Positions 1 to 5,835 of a stretch of 11,123 bases of DNA are shown one piece after another. The DNA is from an uncultured Moraxella sp. Lineage in GTDB: Bacteria; Pseudomonadota; Gammaproteobacteria; Pseudomonadales; Moraxellaceae. Position 1 is the stretch's first letter. Every line of letters begins with the position of its first letter. The notes below the pieces were generated by a model. That model did no database searches. It saw only the letters and a program-made list of their open reading frames with translations, and had not been told where the DNA came from. A program made the position numbers and the translations under genes. The stretch is from positions 1 to 11,123 of the forward strand of contig CALTTE010000064.1 of the NCBI GenBank assembly GCA_943908405.1, given 5' to 3'.

Positions 1-96
1 TATAATGATAGTGCTTCAAATGTGATATGGGCTTTGGTAGCATTAAAAACAGTATTATGTAAAGGAGATATTTTGATTATTGGCTCACGCTTTTGA
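1..96 (+). CDS. 3' end of a gene cut by the window edge; possibly folC (folylpolyglutamate/dihydrofolate synthase)
   Basis: Frame 1 is open from the window edge to a TGA at 94-96, giving 31 C-terminal residues. The tail contains DSASNVIWALVALKTVL and then GDILIIGSRF. The pattern 'DS...A...A......GD-(hydrophobic)4-GS-x-F' resembles the C-terminal end of FolC, a Mur-ligase relative that makes folylpolyglutamates. FolC proteins usually continue a dozen or more residues past this GSF-like motif, so this one would be short at its end. The resemblance is judged by eye on a small fragment, and another protein is quite possible. It faces hslO, which ends 45 bases further on. Confidence 0.35.
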   Translation, partial: YNDSASNVIWALVALKTVLCKGDILIIGSRF

Positions 97-147
97 TGTT
101 GAATAATCAAAAAGCTATTCAATCTCAATCAAAAAAGCTATTCAATC
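89..147. repeat. Direct repeat and hairpin between convergent gene ends
   Basis: A unit reading ATCAAAAAGCTATTCAATC (106-124) is repeated with one extra A at 128-147, and a partial third copy lies just inside the 3' end of hslO. The second copy contains the hslO stop codon (142-144). GCTTTTGA at 89-96 can pair with TCAAAAAGC at 107-115 (one bulged A), a hairpin that includes the stop codon of the left gene. It has no T-tract, so it is at best a weak bidirectional terminator. Confidence 0.6.
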
Positions 148-1098
148 AAAAAGCCTATGCACAGAAGTCTTATCAAAGCGATACACCATCCCGCAAAAAC
201 CACAATCCATTTTTATCTCTCCAAGCTCATCAAGGGCGGTCATCGCTTCTTGCTTGCCAAGCTGAATTAAGGCAGTTTCGCTTTTGTGTGCCGAGCAGGT
301 GCAGGCAAAATATAGCGGTACAGGCTCAGGCAGGACGATATTTTCCTCGTGGTACAGGCGGTATAAAATCTCATTGGCGGGCAAATTAAGCAATTCGTTG
401 TTTTTTAGGGTGGACGCCAGCACCCCAATGCGTTGCCATAGGTCGCTATCGCTGTCGTCGCCATCGTGGGGTAGTTTTTGGATTAAAATGCCAGCCGCCC
501 CATTGTTATCGCTTGTTAGTTTGATTATGGTATCAATTTGGGCGGATTGTTTTTGATAATGGGCAAGGCATTCACCCAAATTATTGCTTATCTTTTCTAC
601 AATGCCTTGATAGCTTGTGGCTGTTTGGTTGGGATTTTTAGGGTCGGTATGCTCAATATTGATAAATAGCACCCCTTGCCCAAGGGCGGCAAATGCCTCG
701 TTGCTTGTGGTCAAATTATCCCAATCGCCATCAAATTTTGCCAAGGCACGCACTGCCCCCAAATGGTCGCATTCTGCCATTGCCCAGCGTAAAGGGGCGG
801 TATGGTCGTGGGCTTGTAATTGAATAGACAACCGCCCTGATATTTTTAGCGTACCAATCAATAAACTTACCGCCGCTAACATCTCCCCTAATAACAACGT
901 CAATGCCTTAGGGTAGGGCTGATGGGCGATGATGGTTTGAAAGCTATGCTTTAATTGCACAATGTCGCCTCGTATGGGCGAGTGATTGACAAAAAAGCGT
1001 TGGCGATAGTCGCTTGCGTTATTTTGCGTGGCGTTATTTTGGTTGCCACTGTTTTGGGTTGCGGTAGTTGTAGCGATGGTTTGAGTGTCGGTCATCAT
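142..1098 (-). CDS. hslO: Hsp33, redox-regulated holding chaperone
   Basis: Hsp33 is a cytoplasmic chaperone that is inactive while reduced and zinc-bound. Oxidation and unfolding switch it on, and it then holds unfolding proteins during oxidative heat stress. The 318-residue product has the family's N-terminal domain (roughly residues 30-230) and the C-terminal redox switch: C266-T-C268, then C299-G-F-C302, the CxC/CxxC zinc ligands. E. coli Hsp33 is about 292 residues. The excess is an N-terminal tail (residues about 3-29) rich in Thr, Asn, Gln and Ala, containing an in-frame 5-residue duplication (NQNNA/TQNNA, bases 1016-1045). Two adjacent ATGs (1096-1098 and 1093-1095) can start it, and neither has a clear ribosome binding site. 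A start further inside, near the conserved SDYRQRFFV, would need a non-ATG codon. It stands alone, divergent from the flavoprotein gene. Confidence 0.96.
   Translation of the reverse strand: MMTDTQTIATTTATQNSGNQNNATQNNASDYRQRFFVNHSPIRGDIVQLKHSFQTIIAHQPYPKALTLLLGEMLAAVSLLIGTLKISGRLSIQLQAHDHTAPLRWAMAECDHLGAVRALAKFDGDWDNLTTSNEAFAALGQGVLFINIEHTDPKNPNQTATSYQGIVEKISNNLGECLAHYQKQSAQIDTIIKLTSDNNGAAGILIQKLPHDGDDSDSDLWQRIGVLASTLKNNELLNLPANEILYRLYHEENIVLPEPVPLYFACTCSAHKSETALIQLGKQEAMTALDELGEIKMDCGFCGMVYRFDKTSVHRLFD
1016..1045 (-). repeat. In-frame 15-base tandem duplication in hslO
   Basis: Two units of 15 bases (1016-1030 and 1031-1045) share GCGTTATTTTG and differ only near their ends. The period is a multiple of three, so the duplication adds five residues (NQNNA then TQNNA) to the low-complexity N-terminal tail of Hsp33 without breaking the frame. 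Confidence 0.7.
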
Positions 1099-1406
1099 CT
1101 AAGCTTATTTAAAGTTTTTTTAATAATGGGGCTGATTGGGACGATTAAAAGGTGTTGATTGAAGGTGTAAAAATATGGGGTGTAATGGGTTATTCAGAGT
1201 TAATGAATGCACACAAAAATGAATGCACACAAAAAGGCTCATCTGACCAAATGCTTGGTGGTTGATTGTGTGATTGTTATTGCAAAACTTACTATCCTTA
1301 TCTTGATTTGGCATAGACATTGATGAATTTTGCTGACTGATTTAATTTATAATGCGTTGGCTTTAATAATTGAATTTATAATTGAATTTTAACAATTGAC
1401 GTATCT
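1099..1406. promoter_or_regulatory. Divergent spacer between hslO and the flavoprotein gene
   Basis: This 308-base AT-rich spacer should carry promoters for both flanking genes. A TATAAT at 1348-1353 is the best -10 candidate for the rightward gene, but no good -35 sits at a normal distance. The spacer has two tandem duplications: 16 bases, AATGAATGCACACAAA, at 1202-1217 and 1218-1233 (perfect), and 12 bases, TAATTGAATTTA/TAATTGAATTTT, at 1367-1378 and 1379-1390. The second lies just before the rightward start codon. The spacer can be read as a 66-codon frame on the - strand, but that frame has no family resemblance and I do not count it as a gene. Confidence 0.5.
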
Positions 1407-2534
1407 ATGATGGCAATAAAATCAATCAACGTGGGTGAGCCAGCAGTATATCAGCACGCCAGCATTCTTGACAATACACAGCAACTTGTCAAAACTTGCC
1501 TAGCCCCCAAGGTGCAAGCAATTGATGCTGGCTATTATCCACAAGACGAGATGGCACAGTTGGGCAAGGCGGGAGCATTTTTGGGGCATTTGTCGGCGTT
1601 TGGGGGTAGGTTTGACACGAGTATCTTGGCAACCGCCACCATTGGCGAGGTCTGTGGTACAACGGCGTTTTTGTCGTGGTGTCATCAAGTGTGCGGTCTG
1701 TATTTAGACCAATGCGATAATGACACTTTAAAGGCGGATTTATTGCCAAGCCACGCCATTGCCAAGACGTTTGGGGGGACGGCATTGTCCAATCCGATGA
1801 AAACGTGGGCAAAGATTGAGACACTGCTTTTAAAAGCCAAAAAACAAGGCAAGCGTTATTTGGTGTCAGGGGTATTACCGTGGATTAGCCACATTGCCCC
1901 CGAGCAATACTGTGGGGCGGTGGCAGGCGGTGATGATGGGCGTGAGCTGTTTTTCTTGCTTAGATTTGATGATGCTCGTCAAAAACATTGGCAACTTTTG
2001 CCTTGTCCTGCTTTTGCTGGTATGGAAGGCTCTAGCACTTGGCGGATTGTGCTTGATAATTATCCCATTGATGATAATGATTTATTGACCGATAATTGCC
2101 AAGCGTTCATCAAAAAAATCCGTGGGGCATTTGTGCTGATGCAACTGGGTATGGGGGCTGGTATTATTCAAGGGGCGATTGGTGATATTCGTAGCTCGTC
2201 TGTCCCAAGCAATGCGTTTTTGACCGATACAGCAGATGGTTTATCAAGTGAGCTTGATGGATTGTTAAAACAAGTGCTAAGCCTTGCTACAACGCCCTTT
2301 GAGACAGATAGCGATTATTTTTTGGACGTGCTGAGTGTGCGAATGCAAGGGGCAACACTTGCCCTAAAAGCAACCCAATCGGCACTGTTGCACCAAGGAG
2401 CCAAAGGTTATGTGATGAGTGCTGACCCTCAAAGGCGAGTGCGAGAGGCCCAGTTTGTGGCGATTGTTACCCCTGCGATTAAGCATTTGCGTTATTTGAG
2501 TTATCAGATAATGACCGATAGGCACAAACTGTAA
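1407..2534 (+). CDS. Acyl-CoA-dehydrogenase-family flavoprotein
   Basis: The 375-residue product has the overall plan of the acyl-CoA dehydrogenase superfamily. There is a helical N-terminal domain, a mid beta domain with SGVLPWIS near residues 154-161 (position of the family's 'G.K.wIs' strand) and AGMEGSSTWRIVLDN near 204-218, then a helical C-terminal domain ending HQGAKGYVM...RRVREAQF (about 329-350). It probably binds FAD or FMN. The family's usual 'TEP..GSD' flavin-contact segment is replaced by KTFGGTALSNP (120-130). By eye, the position of the medium-chain enzyme's catalytic Glu is Thr355, so classical acyl-CoA dehydrogenation is doubtful. Some relatives in this superfamily (DszC, SfnC) are flavin monooxygenases of sulfur metabolism. 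Being next to a cystine importer makes a sulfur role thinkable, but this is inference. Two ATGs (1407, 1410) overlap and neither has a clear ribosome binding site. Confidence 0.8.
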   Translation: MMAIKSINVGEPAVYQHASILDNTQQLVKTCLAPKVQAIDAGYYPQDEMAQLGKAGAFLGHLSAFGGRFDTSILATATIGEVCGTTAFLSWCHQVCGLYLDQCDNDTLKADLLPSHAIAKTFGGTALSNPMKTWAKIETLLLKAKKQGKRYLVSGVLPWISHIAPEQYCGAVAGGDDGRELFFLLRFDDARQKHWQLLPCPAFAGMEGSSTWRIVLDNYPIDDNDLLTDNCQAFIKKIRGAFVLMQLGMGAGIIQGAIGDIRSSSVPSNAFLTDTADGLSSELDGLLKQVLSLATTPFETDSDYFLDVLSVRMQGATLALKATQSALLHQGAKGYVMSADPQRRVREAQFVAIVTPAIKHLRYLSYQIMTDRHKL

Positions 2535-2761
2535 TTTGGTGGCTTTATGTTAAAAGCTTATGCCAAAAAAGAATGACCGATTGGGTGGTTTGGATAAATT
2601 TTAGGGTATAATGCCAACTTAAACTTAATTGAGCTTTTATCTTGGTTGTTTTATCTGATTTTTTATCTTGATATTGGACTAAATTAAATATTGAGCTAAG
2701 TTAAACGTTTAACGCTTTTTTAAATCAATTATTTTTTGCTTAACGATTTTAAGGAATAGTT
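2535..2761 (+). promoter_or_regulatory. Leader and promoter region of the cystine-binding protein gene
   Basis: A consensus -10 box TATAAT lies at 2607-2612; no convincing -35 is visible at 16-18 bases. A perfect 14-base palindrome GTTAAACGTTTAAC at 2700-2713, downstream of that box, is a possible operator. A ribosome binding site AAGGA (2751-2755) stands six bases before the ATG. Just after the flavoprotein stop there is a hairpin of two short stems (TTTGG/CCAAA and GCTTT/AAAGC, 2535-2567). It has no T-tract on the + strand, so it is not a clear terminator. Confidence 0.5.
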
Positions 2762-3637
2762 ATGACACGCATAGCAATAAAAGCACCGATAGTTGCCTTA
2801 GTTGGAGCAATGGTATTGAGTGCCTGTGGGCAACAGCCAAGCAGTACCGCCACCGACACCAGTGCCACCAACAATACCGAAACTGTCCAAACAAACGATG
2901 GGGCAAGCACTGCACCTGCCACGTCTGATATTTTGGAGCGTATCAATAATGGCGGGGTGATTACGATTGGCACTGAAGGGACGTATCCGCCGTTTACTTA
3001 TCACGATGAAACCGGCAAATTAACGGGCTATGATGTGGAGGTAACCCGTGCTATTGCCGATAAATTGGGCGTAACGGTGGATTTTAAAGAAACGCAGTGG
3101 GATGGAATGATGGCAGGGCTTGACGCCAATCGTTTTGATGCCATCGCCAACCAAATGAGCCTAACCACCCCAGAACGCCAAGCCAAATACGACAAATCCG
3201 AGCCATACAGCTGGTCAAATTCGGTGGTGGTTGCCAAGCCAACCACGGTGATTGCAACTTGGGAGGACATCAATGGCAAAAAATCCGCCCAATCAATGAG
3301 TAGTCATTATGCCGAAGTAGCAGAAAAATATGGGGCGATTTTACAACCCGTTGAAGGAATGGCACAAGCGGTAACCTTGGTGCAACAAGGGCGTGCCGAT
3401 ATGACAATTAACGACAAGCTGGCAATGCTGGATTACTTTAAAAACAAGCCTGACCACGGTTTGGAAATTAAACTGTACGGCGATGACGCTGACCAACGTG
3501 GGGCAGGGCTTGCCTTTCGCAAAAATGAGCCTGCCGTTGCCAAAATTAGCGAGGCGACACGTGAGTTGCAAGCTGATGGCACGCTTGAGCGTCTGTCCAA
3601 AGAGTTTTTTGGTGAAGATGTCAGCAAAAAGCAATAG
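2762..3637 (+). CDS. tcyJ: Cystine/amino-acid ABC transporter, substrate-binding lipoprotein
   Basis: This is the extracytoplasmic binding protein of a cystine-type importer. It captures substrate and delivers it to the permease pair encoded downstream. It starts with a lipoprotein signal peptide ending in the lipobox LSA-C22, so it is probably anchored in a membrane rather than free in the periplasm. A Ser/Thr/Asn/Ala-rich linker runs to about residue 55. The rest is a family 3 solute-binding domain: GTEGTYPPFTY, then GKLTGYDVEVTRAIADKLGV, WDGMMAGLDANRFD and, near the end, ADGTLERLSKEFFG. This series follows the E. coli cystine-binding protein TcyJ (FliY) closely in order and spacing. The length of 291 is slightly above E. 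coli TcyJ, because of the linker. The start has a good AAGGA site. An intrinsic terminator follows 132 bases after the stop codon. Cystine is the best substrate guess; a related amino acid cannot be excluded. Confidence 0.92.
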   Translation: MTRIAIKAPIVALVGAMVLSACGQQPSSTATDTSATNNTETVQTNDGASTAPATSDILERINNGGVITIGTEGTYPPFTYHDETGKLTGYDVEVTRAIADKLGVTVDFKETQWDGMMAGLDANRFDAIANQMSLTTPERQAKYDKSEPYSWSNSVVVAKPTTVIATWEDINGKKSAQSMSSHYAEVAEKYGAILQPVEGMAQAVTLVQQGRADMTINDKLAMLDYFKNKPDHGLEIKLYGDDADQRGAGLAFRKNEPAVAKISEATRELQADGTLERLSKEFFGEDVSKKQ

Positions 3638-3704
3638 TAATAAAGGCTAATTATTGTCTAACCAAATCACCCACTGGTTTTCTATTGTTGCTTTTTTGAT
3701 AAGT

Positions 3705-3771
3705 TTTTTGAGTAAGTAACTTAAATTTTTGAGTAAGTAACTTAAATAAGTAATCAGTAATAAGTAATCAG
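3705..3771. repeat. Tandem repeats before the terminator
   Basis: Two perfect 21-base units lie end to end at 3705-3725 and 3726-3746, each built on GAGTAAGTAACTTAAA after a run of five T. They are followed by TAAGTAATCAG at 3747-3757 and again at 3761-3771 (period 14). The last copy runs into the left arm of the terminator hairpin. Confidence 0.85.
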
Positions 3772-3804
3772 TCGCTTTTGAAGGTGAGTAAAAGGCGACT
3801 TTTT
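3770..3804 (+). terminator. Intrinsic terminator after the binding-protein gene
   Basis: The left arm AGTCGCTTTT (3770-3779) pairs with AAAAGGCGACT (3790-3800, one bulged G). The loop is 10 bases (3780-3789), and a run of T follows (3800-3804). It has the GC-rich base and T-tract expected of a Rho-independent terminator for the + strand. It should end most transcripts from the binding-protein gene before the permease. Confidence 0.75.
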
Positions 3805-3972
3805 ATGCGACATTTTTTGAGCTGGGCGGTTTTTGGCGTGTCAGTTGGCGTATAGATAGTTGCTCAATTCCCAAAACTGCCCTTTGCCCCACCAAAGGCT
3901 GGTTTTATAAGGCAGTTGCTAGATTTACGGCTTATTTGTGTTTTAAGTCCCATCGCCTTGCTGTCTTTATAA
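3805..3972. other. Structured block, possible dispersed repeat or mobile-element remnant
   Basis: A hairpin CCTTTG-ccccac-CAAAGG (3881-3898) is enclosed by a second inverted pair AACTGCC (3875-3881) / GGCAGTT (3911-3917). AGTTGCT occurs twice (3858-3864 and 3914-3920). On the + strand the frame from ATG 3805 stays open to 3969 apart from one TAG (3853-3855). On the - strand a 29-codon frame runs from 3953 to 3864. Neither reading resembles a protein I know. The nested symmetry suggests a small palindromic repeat or the end of an old insertion, but no second copy is in this window. Confidence 0.35.
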
Positions 3973-4189
3973 TAATCATTGTAATGCGTTTATTGTAGTG
4001 ATTTGTGGTTAAATGTGTCGTTGATAGATGGTGGTAATGGTCAAATGCCAGATTGTAAAACTGGATTGTAAAATGCTGACAATAATGTTAAATTGCACCA
4101 AACTTAATGCAATAAAAAACAATCAATTAGTACAAGCGTTTTATAAACCGATTTGATCCTTGGCTGACTGATAAGAAATAAGGATAATT

Positions 4190-4918
4190 ATGCTTGCTGA
4201 TGTATTTGCCAAACTGCTGGCAAGTTTGCCATTGATGACCGCCGATAGAGCAGCGATTGTGATGGACGCTTTTTTGCCAATGGTAAAAGGTGGTTTGTTG
4301 TATTCCATACCGCTTGCGATTGTGTCATTTATTTGTGGGCTTTGTATTGCTTTGGCGGTGGCAATGGTGCGAATTACCCCACGCCACGCTCTTTGGCATA
4401 AGCTGTTGTATCGTGTGGCAAGGGGCTATGTGTCCGCCATTCGTGGTACGCCGATGCTTGTGCAGTTGTTTATTATTTTTTATGGCTTACCTGCTTTTGG
4501 GGTTACGCTTGACCCGTTTCCCACAGCGATTATTGCTTTTTCTTTGAATGTGGGGGCGTATGCGTCCGAGACGGTGCGTGCGGCGATTTTATCCATTCCC
4601 AAGGGGCAATGGGAGGCGGGCAGTAGCGTGGGCTTAAGCTATATGCAGACCTTTCGCCACGTGATTTTACCTCAAGGCTTTCGTGTCGCCATTCCGCCCT
4701 TGTCTAATACCTTTATTAGCCTTGTTAAAGAAACATCGCTGGCGTCTTTGGTGCTCGTTACCGAGCTATTTAAAGAAGCTCAAATCGTGGCTTCTCGTAC
4801 TTATGAATTTATGCTGGTGTATATTGAGGCGGCACTCATTTACTGGGTGATTTGCTTTGTGCTGACCTTGCTACAAAACCGCTTAGAAGCACGCTTTGAC
4901 CGCCATATTGCCAAATAA
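4190..4918 (+). CDS. tcyL: Cystine/amino-acid ABC transporter, inner-membrane permease
   Basis: This is the membrane channel subunit of a polar-amino-acid importer (HisM/TcyL family); two copies usually pair with two ATPases. The 242 residues show about five hydrophobic segments (roughly 34-60, 88-107, 112-126, 182-195 and 208-228). The EAA loop that docks on the ATPase is WEAGSSVGLSYMQTFRHVILP (141-161), with the invariant glycine and the closing LP. The segment YVSAIRGTPMLVQLFIIFYGLP (80-101) is typical of the cystine/glutamine/histidine group. The start ATG has AAGGA five bases upstream. The stop TAA lies within the ATPase ribosome binding site region, so the two genes are surely cotranscribed and probably translationally coupled. 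Confidence 0.95.
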   Translation: MLADVFAKLLASLPLMTADRAAIVMDAFLPMVKGGLLYSIPLAIVSFICGLCIALAVAMVRITPRHALWHKLLYRVARGYVSAIRGTPMLVQLFIIFYGLPAFGVTLDPFPTAIIAFSLNVGAYASETVRAAILSIPKGQWEAGSSVGLSYMQTFRHVILPQGFRVAIPPLSNTFISLVKETSLASLVLVTELFKEAQIVASRTYEFMLVYIEAALIYWVICFVLTLLQNRLEARFDRHIAK

Positions 4919-4928
4919 AAGGAGTATT

Positions 4929-5672
4929 ATGATTACAGTAAGCCACATTCAAAAACGCTTTGGCGATAATGCGGTTTTAAAAGGCATTGATTTGACCATA
5001 CAAAAAGGGCAAGTGATGGTGATTTTAGGGCCATCAGGTTCTGGAAAAACCACGCTATTACGCTGTTTAAATGGGCTTGAGGTGCCTGATAGCGGTCATA
5101 TTCGCTTTGATGATGGCAGTTTGACGGTTGATTTTGCTGGTAAATTAAGTAAAGCTACTTTACAAGCCTTGCACAAAAAATCAGGAATGGTGTTTCAGTC
5201 GTATAATTTATTCCCCCACAAAACCGCCTTGCAAAATCTTACTTTAGGCCCACTTGTCGCCCAAAAACGCCCTGCCAATGAGATTGAGCGTGAAGCCAAG
5301 GCCTTGCTTGCTAAGGTGGGGCTTGCAGATAAGATGGATTTGTATCCGTATCAATTATCAGGGGGGCAACAACAGCGGGTGGGCATTGCACGAGCATTGG
5401 CAATCAAGCCTGAACTGCTGTTATTTGATGAGCCAACCTCTGCTCTTGACCCTGAATTGGTGGCGGACGTGCTGGCGACAATGAAACAGCTGGCGGCTGA
5501 AGGTTGGACGATGGTGGTGGTAACGCACGAGATTGGTTTTGCACGTGAGGTCGCCGATGTGGTGGTGCTAATGGACGATGGCGTGGTGGTAGAGCAAGGC
5601 TCGCCTGAGCAGTTGTTTGAGCAGTCCACCCACCCAAGGGTAAGAAGTTTTTTACAGCAAATTCGCCATTGA
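4929..5672 (+). CDS. tcyN: Cystine/amino-acid ABC transporter, ATPase subunit
   Basis: This cytoplasmic ATPase powers the importer. The 247 residues carry all nucleotide-binding motifs: Walker A GPSGSGKTT (34-42), Q-loop in VFQSYNLFPHKT, ABC signature LSGGQQQRVGIARAL, Walker B LLLFDEPTSALDP and the H-loop histidine in VVVTHEIGFA. The frame is open further upstream to a TTG at 4896. I chose ATG 4929 because AAAAGGAG (4917-4924) stands four bases before it and family homology begins there (MITVSHIQKRFGDNAVLKGI). It starts 10 bases after the permease stop. At its end, a 12-base period duplication (CATTGATGG at 5667-5675 and 5679-5687) straddles the stop codon. No clear terminator follows. Confidence 0.95.
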   Translation: MITVSHIQKRFGDNAVLKGIDLTIQKGQVMVILGPSGSGKTTLLRCLNGLEVPDSGHIRFDDGSLTVDFAGKLSKATLQALHKKSGMVFQSYNLFPHKTALQNLTLGPLVAQKRPANEIEREAKALLAKVGLADKMDLYPYQLSGGQQQRVGIARALAIKPELLLFDEPTSALDPELVADVLATMKQLAAEGWTMVVVTHEIGFAREVADVVVLMDDGVVVEQGSPEQLFEQSTHPRVRSFLQQIRH

Positions 5673-5690
5673 TGGGTGCATTGATGGCAA
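5667..5690. repeat. 12-base tandem duplication across the tcyN stop codon
   Basis: Two 12-base units, CATTGATGGGTG and CATTGATGGCAA, are adjacent. The TGA stop (5670-5672) is in the first copy, and the second copy lies in the 3' flank. Confidence 0.65.
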
Positions 5691-5741
5691 ATTTTTTAAT
5701 CAAGCAAGACAAAAACAACAACAAATAAAACGCAATAGCGG

Positions 5742-5768
5742 TTGTCATCGCCTCACACACCTTATGAT
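5742..5768 (+). promoter_or_regulatory. Weak candidate promoter for the rubredoxin reductase gene
   Basis: TTGTCA (5742-5747) and TATGAT (5763-5768) are separated by 15 bases, shorter than the usual 16-18. It is the best pair I see in the 163-base spacer before the gene. Read-through from the transporter genes is also possible. Confidence 0.25.
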
Positions 5769-5786
5769 TGAATGATAATAATAAGA

Positions 5787-5834
5787 GCATAGTAAAACGA
5801 AGAATAAAACTAAGAGTAAAACAAAGAGTAAAAC
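5787..5834. repeat. Four 12-base tandem repeats abutting a start codon
   Basis: The units are GCATAGTAAAAC, GAAGAATAAAAC, TAAGAGTAAAAC and AAAGAGTAAAAC, ending two bases before the ATG at 5836. The nearest AAGAG is the only Shine-Dalgarno-like sequence before this gene. The array therefore repeats the ribosome-binding motif with increasing degeneracy away from the start. Confidence 0.8.
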
Positions 5835-5835
5835 A

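Larger units (their letters stand above)
3638..4189 (+). promoter_or_regulatory. 552-base gap between binding-protein and permease genes
   Basis: This gap is long for genes of one transporter. It holds in order: a 21-base tandem duplication and a 14-base period repeat (3705-3771), an intrinsic terminator (3770-3804), a structured block (3805-3972), a TATAAT box at 3968-3973 without a clear -35, and a 13-base period repeat (GATTGTAAAA at 4051-4060 and 4064-4073). It ends with a good ribosome binding site AAGGA (4180-4184), five bases before the permease ATG. The layout suggests that the permease and ATPase have their own promoter here. Confidence 0.5.

Noticed and set aside
1120..1320. 66-codon - strand frame between hslO and the flavoprotein gene
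   Set aside because: It lies in an AT-rich divergent spacer containing a tandem duplication, has no convincing ribosome binding site and no recognisable domain.
3805..3855. 16-residue peptide MRHFLSWAVFGVSVGV just after the terminator
   Set aside because: The ATG directly follows the terminator T-tract and lacks a well-placed ribosome binding site. There is no sign of a leader-peptide attenuator such as a run of regulatory codons.
3638..4189. Known riboswitch (SAM, cysteine-related or T-box) before the permease genes
   Set aside because: I could not place the conserved core motifs of any riboswitch class I know. The hairpins present are more like a palindromic repeat.
5673..5835. tRNA or small RNA gene in the spacer after tcyN
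   Set aside because: There is no cloverleaf, T-loop motif or terminator, and the sequence is dominated by A-rich repeats.
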